DNA of 15,581 nucleotides from assembly GCA_964555515.1 (NCBI GenBank), contig CAZKSJ010000019.1, positions 1 to 15,581 of the forward strand. Direction: 5' to 3'. The notes under the pieces are model-generated. The model searched no databases, had not been told where the DNA came from, and saw only the letters and a program-made list of their open reading frames with translations. The stretch comes from UBA1388 sp964555515. GTDB taxonomy: Bacteria; Patescibacteriota; Microgenomatia; UBA1400; PJMF01. Made by a program: the position numbers and the translations under genes. Below, piece by piece: positions 12,580 to 15,581 of the stretch; within the stretch, counting starts at the first letter, position 1; every line of letters begins with the position of its first letter.

Positions 12580-13065
12580 ATGAAAATTGAAAAACTTCCA
12601 AAACCAGTATTGCTGATTGGTTCAATTGTACTGAGTCAAATGGCGGGCATTATTGGCTCGCTCGCGACTACTCCTGCCATCCCAACTTGGTACGTCTACC
12701 TGGCCAAGCCGACTTTTAGTCCCCCCAACTGGTTATTTGCTCCAGTTTGGTTGACTCTTTACACCATGATGGGCATTGCTTTTTATCTAATAATTGCTAA
12801 AGGTTTGAAAATTAAGAAAAAACGCATCGCCGCTGGTTTATTTTTGGGGCATTTGGTGCTAAATACTCTTTGGTCACTCGTCTTTTTTGGCCTCAAAGAT
12901 TTGGGGTTGGCTTTATTGGTTATTATTTTCCTATGGCTGATGATCGCCATCTTGATAGACCTATTTTGGAAAATTGATAAACGCGCTGGCTATTTGCTCA
13001 TCCCATACTTCTTGTGGGTCAGCTTTGCGACGATGCTGAACTTAGCGATTTGGCAATTAAACTAG
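12580..13065 (+). CDS. tspO: TspO/MBR family membrane protein
   Basis: 161 residues from ATG 12580 (the frame also opens with TTG 12556), the standard TspO length, with five membrane helices. Family signatures are WYVYLAKPTFSPPNWLFAPV (37-56), NTLWSLVFFG (95-104) and PYFLWVSFATMLN (142-154). TspO proteins bind porphyrins and tetrapyrroles and, in Rhodobacter, act as oxygen/light-linked regulators of pigment genes; the Rhodobacter gene is crtK in the crtIBK cluster. The same neighbour order (crtI, crtB, tspO) here supports a role tied to carotenoid production or photo-oxidative stress, though the sensing role in this organism is inference. Its stop is 12 nt from that of the convergent surface-protein gene. 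Confidence 0.93.
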   Translation: MKIEKLPKPVLLIGSIVLSQMAGIIGSLATTPAIPTWYVYLAKPTFSPPNWLFAPVWLTLYTMMGIAFYLIIAKGLKIKKKRIAAGLFLGHLVLNTLWSLVFFGLKDLGLALLVIIFLWLMIAILIDLFWKIDKRAGYLLIPYFLWVSFATMLNLAIWQLN

Positions 13066-13077
13066 TCTTTGCCCAAA

Positions 13078-15525
13078 CTACATTTCAAACAATATTCTAG
13101 CTTTGCGCACAAACAGCTGGGTGATGAGGAGAAAGCCTAAGTACAACATCTCTTTAAACGATGCATATCTTGACACTGCTTCGCTGGCGCCTAGCACCGA
13201 GCCCTGCAGTTCGCTCTGATCAGCACTCGCGAACGAGGCTGGATATCCTTCCATCCCTCGTGATTCGCCATATGCAAAGTTCCGACCTGATTGGACAGCG
13301 AAGGAGGTAATGGCATCACTAGAGATGATCACTTCGCCTAGGTAGTTTTCACCCTCTATCCAGGCGACTAATTGATATTCTCCGCCTGGTGCTGTCGGAG
13401 GAATCATCATGTTGAATGAGATTTTGACTTTCTCTCCTGTGGCAATTTTATCCAAAGGCACTTGACCCCCACCTATTTGATAACCATTGGCATCAATTAA
13501 TGCCACGTATAAAAAGGTGTTGTAACTCGAGCCACCAAGGTTGCTGGCTTCTATCTGGAAAATTCCAGTATCTCCAGGATAAATGAAGTGATTCACATTG
13601 TTTGCGGCCGAAACACTAAATGAGGGATTATCTTCTGGACTACGCGTTGCATCATCATTATCATCGTCTTCCTCTGCAGCTCGTGACCCATCATCATTTG
13701 AGCGGGCAATCGCGACCCTGCCAATTGCCAATGCATAATTGTTGGCCATTTTTTCTGAGTATCTGCCCATCACTTCTGCCTCTGAATTGGCTGCCTCGCC
13801 ATCATTAACGGTACTTAATGCCCGAGCAAAGATGGTGATATCACGATAATCTCCAGGTGCTAAGAAGTTGAGGTCAAAGAATAGGTTCTGACCCTCTTGT
13901 CTAACCAACCCCCAGGAATTACTTTGATAGAGCAAGGAGGCGGGCAATTGCACTCTCACCGTTACATCTCGAGCATCAGCTAAGCCTTTATTTGTTACCC
14001 TCACCACGTACTTCACCGCTTGATTTTGGTCATAACTACTCGGTGCTTCTAGGTAAGTTACTTCCAAATCGGGATAAGCAAAGTAAATGTCACCCGTCCA
14101 GTTGCCCATAATATTAATCGTGCCATCCCAAACGCGTGAGTTAATATAAAGTTGGTTGGCTAAAACAGTGCTGTTGGCCAGGGCAAGCGCATCGCCAGTT
14201 TGCATGTATGCATCACCAAATCTCAACAGCTGCAAATTATTACCAGTGTTGGCTGTCGCGGTCGTGTTAACCTGCACATTGGCTTGGTTAGCCACATTTA
14301 AATCCACTGCGCCACCACCGATTGCCAATTGCTGATCAGTCCCGGCGGTACCTACGCTAGGTTGTTGGTTATTGGCTAACAAGGCTGATAATTCAAACGA
14401 TCCCTGAGCTTGGTAGACCGATTCTGGATCTAGCCAACCATAAATGAAGCCTTCCCATTCTTGGAGGTTATTAATTTGTAAAGCAAACAACAATAAATCC
14501 ATATATACTTGATTCACTTCTGAATCTGCCATTGCCACTGAACTGGCATCACCCGTCACAAGCGTAGTTTCTCCACTTTCCACAGCCTGCTGGTTGCTGC
14601 CGGTTTGAGCGTCAGAGAGAACATTGTTATCCACTACCGCTTGATTGAGAACATCAAGATCGAGATCGGTCGCACAAGATACGCAGTCATTAGATAATAA
14701 TTCTAGTAAATATTCTAAATTGGGAAGAATGAGATTACCTTCAAAATCTGTCAGGATGTTAATAAAGTAGTACTGCAGACTTGAGTTAAGCAAAATCGAG
14801 TTAATTAAGGCCACACTGTTGGCAACTGCCAAAGCGGTGCCGGTCAACATCTCGGCAGTGCCTCCGCCAATGGCTTGTTCATTAGTACCCGTATCAGCGG
14901 CAGCGGTGGTATCAATCACCACTTCTGCCTCATTTTCGGCAGTAATTTCTGTAGAGGAAACTGCTTGGGGATCTTGATCACTTGCATCACTGCTTTCACC
15001 ATTACTTGCTTTACTCAAATTAATGTCCCCTTCATTTGTGGTCACATCGGCCACCAGCATATCAACTGAGCTATCTTGCTGGGTGGTATTGACTAGAGTG
15101 AGGGTAGCTGCCGAGGCCGTCGCATCACCTGTCTCCAGATCAAGATTACCCAACACTGGGGGCAATTCAGCCAATGCGGCGGATAGGGTAGCAACCTGAT
15201 CTTCGGCTGCAGCTAAAGTGTCATCTAGTTCAGTTGGAGTTGTTGTGTCTTGGTTAGAATCTGTTGCTGGCTCTGGAGAGGAGGAGGGTGCTGGGCTTGA
15301 TTCAGTTAGCGCTGCTGAACTCGCTTCCTCCGTTGGTTGGTCAGTATTTTCTGACGCAGGCGCTGAATTGTTCGAGGCTGTCGACTCCGCCACATCGGTC
15401 GAAGGAGAGGGTGAGGGAGAAGGCGTTACCTCTTCTGCCACTGCTAATGGAGGAAGAATTGTTCTAACAAGAAATAGGGCTAATAAGATTGAGGCAGTTG
15501 TTTTTTTTCGCAGTCGCAGGTGCAT
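13078..15525 (-). CDS. Large exported repeat-containing surface protein
   Basis: 815 residues. A signal peptide (1-30; basic start, hydrophobic core, AVA cleavage site) is followed by a Pro/Ser/Thr/Glu-rich linker (31-100). Four degenerate repeats then appear, centred on TGDATASAA (132-140), ADTGTNEQ...TGTALAVANS (210-237), AQTGSNQQ...TGDASSVA (306-331) and ANTGNNLQ...TGDALALANS (425-452). Next come a DUF11-like beta-sandwich (about 487-570, with VVRVTNKGLADARDVTVRV), an acidic linker (610-632), a second Ig-like/CARDB-like domain (about 634-730), GSVLGA (775-780) and a C-terminal membrane helix (about 793-806) with basic residues. The only cysteines are C281 and C284. ATG 15525 follows AGAGGA. 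This layout fits an anchored cell-surface or S-layer-like protein of Patescibacteria; its function is unknown. Confidence 0.85.
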   Translation of the reverse strand: MHLRLRKKTTASILLALFLVRTILPPLAVAEEVTPSPSPSPSTDVAESTASNNSAPASENTDQPTEEASSAALTESSPAPSSSPEPATDSNQDTTTPTELDDTLAAAEDQVATLSAALAELPPVLGNLDLETGDATASAATLTLVNTTQQDSSVDMLVADVTTNEGDINLSKASNGESSDASDQDPQAVSSTEITAENEAEVVIDTTAAADTGTNEQAIGGGTAEMLTGTALAVANSVALINSILLNSSLQYYFINILTDFEGNLILPNLEYLLELLSNDCVSCATDLDLDVLNQAVVDNNVLSDAQTGSNQQAVESGETTLVTGDASSVAMADSEVNQVYMDLLLFALQINNLQEWEGFIYGWLDPESVYQAQGSFELSALLANNQQPSVGTAGTDQQLAIGGGAVDLNVANQANVQVNTTATANTGNNLQLLRFGDAYMQTGDALALANSTVLANQLYINSRVWDGTINIMGNWTGDIYFAYPDLEVTYLEAPSSYDQNQAVKYVVRVTNKGLADARDVTVRVQLPASLLYQSNSWGLVRQEGQNLFFDLNFLAPGDYRDITIFARALSTVNDGEAANSEAEVMGRYSEKMANNYALAIGRVAIARSNDDGSRAAEEDDDNDDATRSPEDNPSFSVSAANNVNHFIYPGDTGIFQIEASNLGGSSYNTFLYVALIDANGYQIGGGQVPLDKIATGEKVKISFNMMIPPTAPGGEYQLVAWIEGENYLGEVIISSDAITSFAVQSGRNFAYGESRGMEGYPASFASADQSELQGSVLGASEAVSRYASFKEMLYLGFLLITQLFVRKARILFEM

Positions 15526-15581
15526 GTTCCTCTATCTATCTACAAAATAAGTTCTAAAAATGTGGGCAGGGAGGAGGAGGC

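Noticed and set aside
12556..12584. TTGACT-17-TATGAA as a promoter at the tspO start
   Set aside because: It would start transcription inside the tspO coding region after the only credible start codon; probably chance.
15218..15550. Plus-strand Ser/Gly/Glu-rich 110-codon ORF
   Set aside because: It is antisense to the low-complexity Pro/Ser/Thr linker and signal peptide of the surface protein; composition artefact.

Overview
The window looks like a draft (metagenome-style) contig from a Candidate Phyla Radiation / Patescibacteria bacterium. This is inferred from the DEVD-type DEAD-box helicase, the large repeat-rich surface protein with a C-terminal membrane helix, the small two-helix membrane proteins, tRNA genes that mostly lack an encoded CCA, and compact gene packing. 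No 16S gene or other decisive marker is present, so the lineage is not settled. The code appears standard (TAA, TAG and TGA all used as stops). A run of exactly 100 N marks a scaffold gap inside crtI.

Layout. 1-3050: a DEAD-box RNA helicase behind a near-consensus promoter and a ~120-nt leader, a small membrane protein, a low-affinity iron permease family protein, a 4-cysteine membrane-anchored small protein and a lipoprotein-like protein. 3241-3691: a Tat-signal plus LysM envelope protein broken by one frameshift, behind a perfect TTGACA-17-TATAAT promoter. 3692-4080: no gene seen, but two short palindromes. 4081-5423: a minus-strand tRNA array (Gly-GCC, Phe-GAA, Val-TAC, Leu-GAG, Leu-CAG) with a hypothetical acidic protein inside it, and opposite it a 45-codon apparently leaderless small ORF sharing a divergent promoter with tRNA-Gly. 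5468-6554: a cytidylate-kinase-like protein, then plus-strand tRNA-Arg(TCG) and tRNA-Lys(CTT). 6558-9965: a DUF4105 membrane protein, a Maf-like nucleotide pyrophosphatase, an exported beta-propeller (GH43-like) protein and a conserved hypothetical protein.

10038-13065 is the most coherent unit: a carotenoid cluster of fused lycopene cyclase, phytoene desaturase crtI, phytoene synthase crtB and tspO. The first three genes overlap (20 and 11 nt), so they are probably translationally coupled. CrtB would make phytoene from GGPP, CrtI would desaturate it to lycopene and the cyclase would form beta-ionone rings (beta-carotene). No GGPP synthase, carotenoid oxygenase or rhodopsin is in the window. 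tspO next to crtIB recalls the crtIBK arrangement of Rhodobacter, where crtK is tspO. 13078-15525 is a convergent gene for an 815-residue surface protein.

Several genes have a -10 box 5-11 nt before the start codon (best at 4246 and 9965), suggesting leaderless mRNAs are common here.
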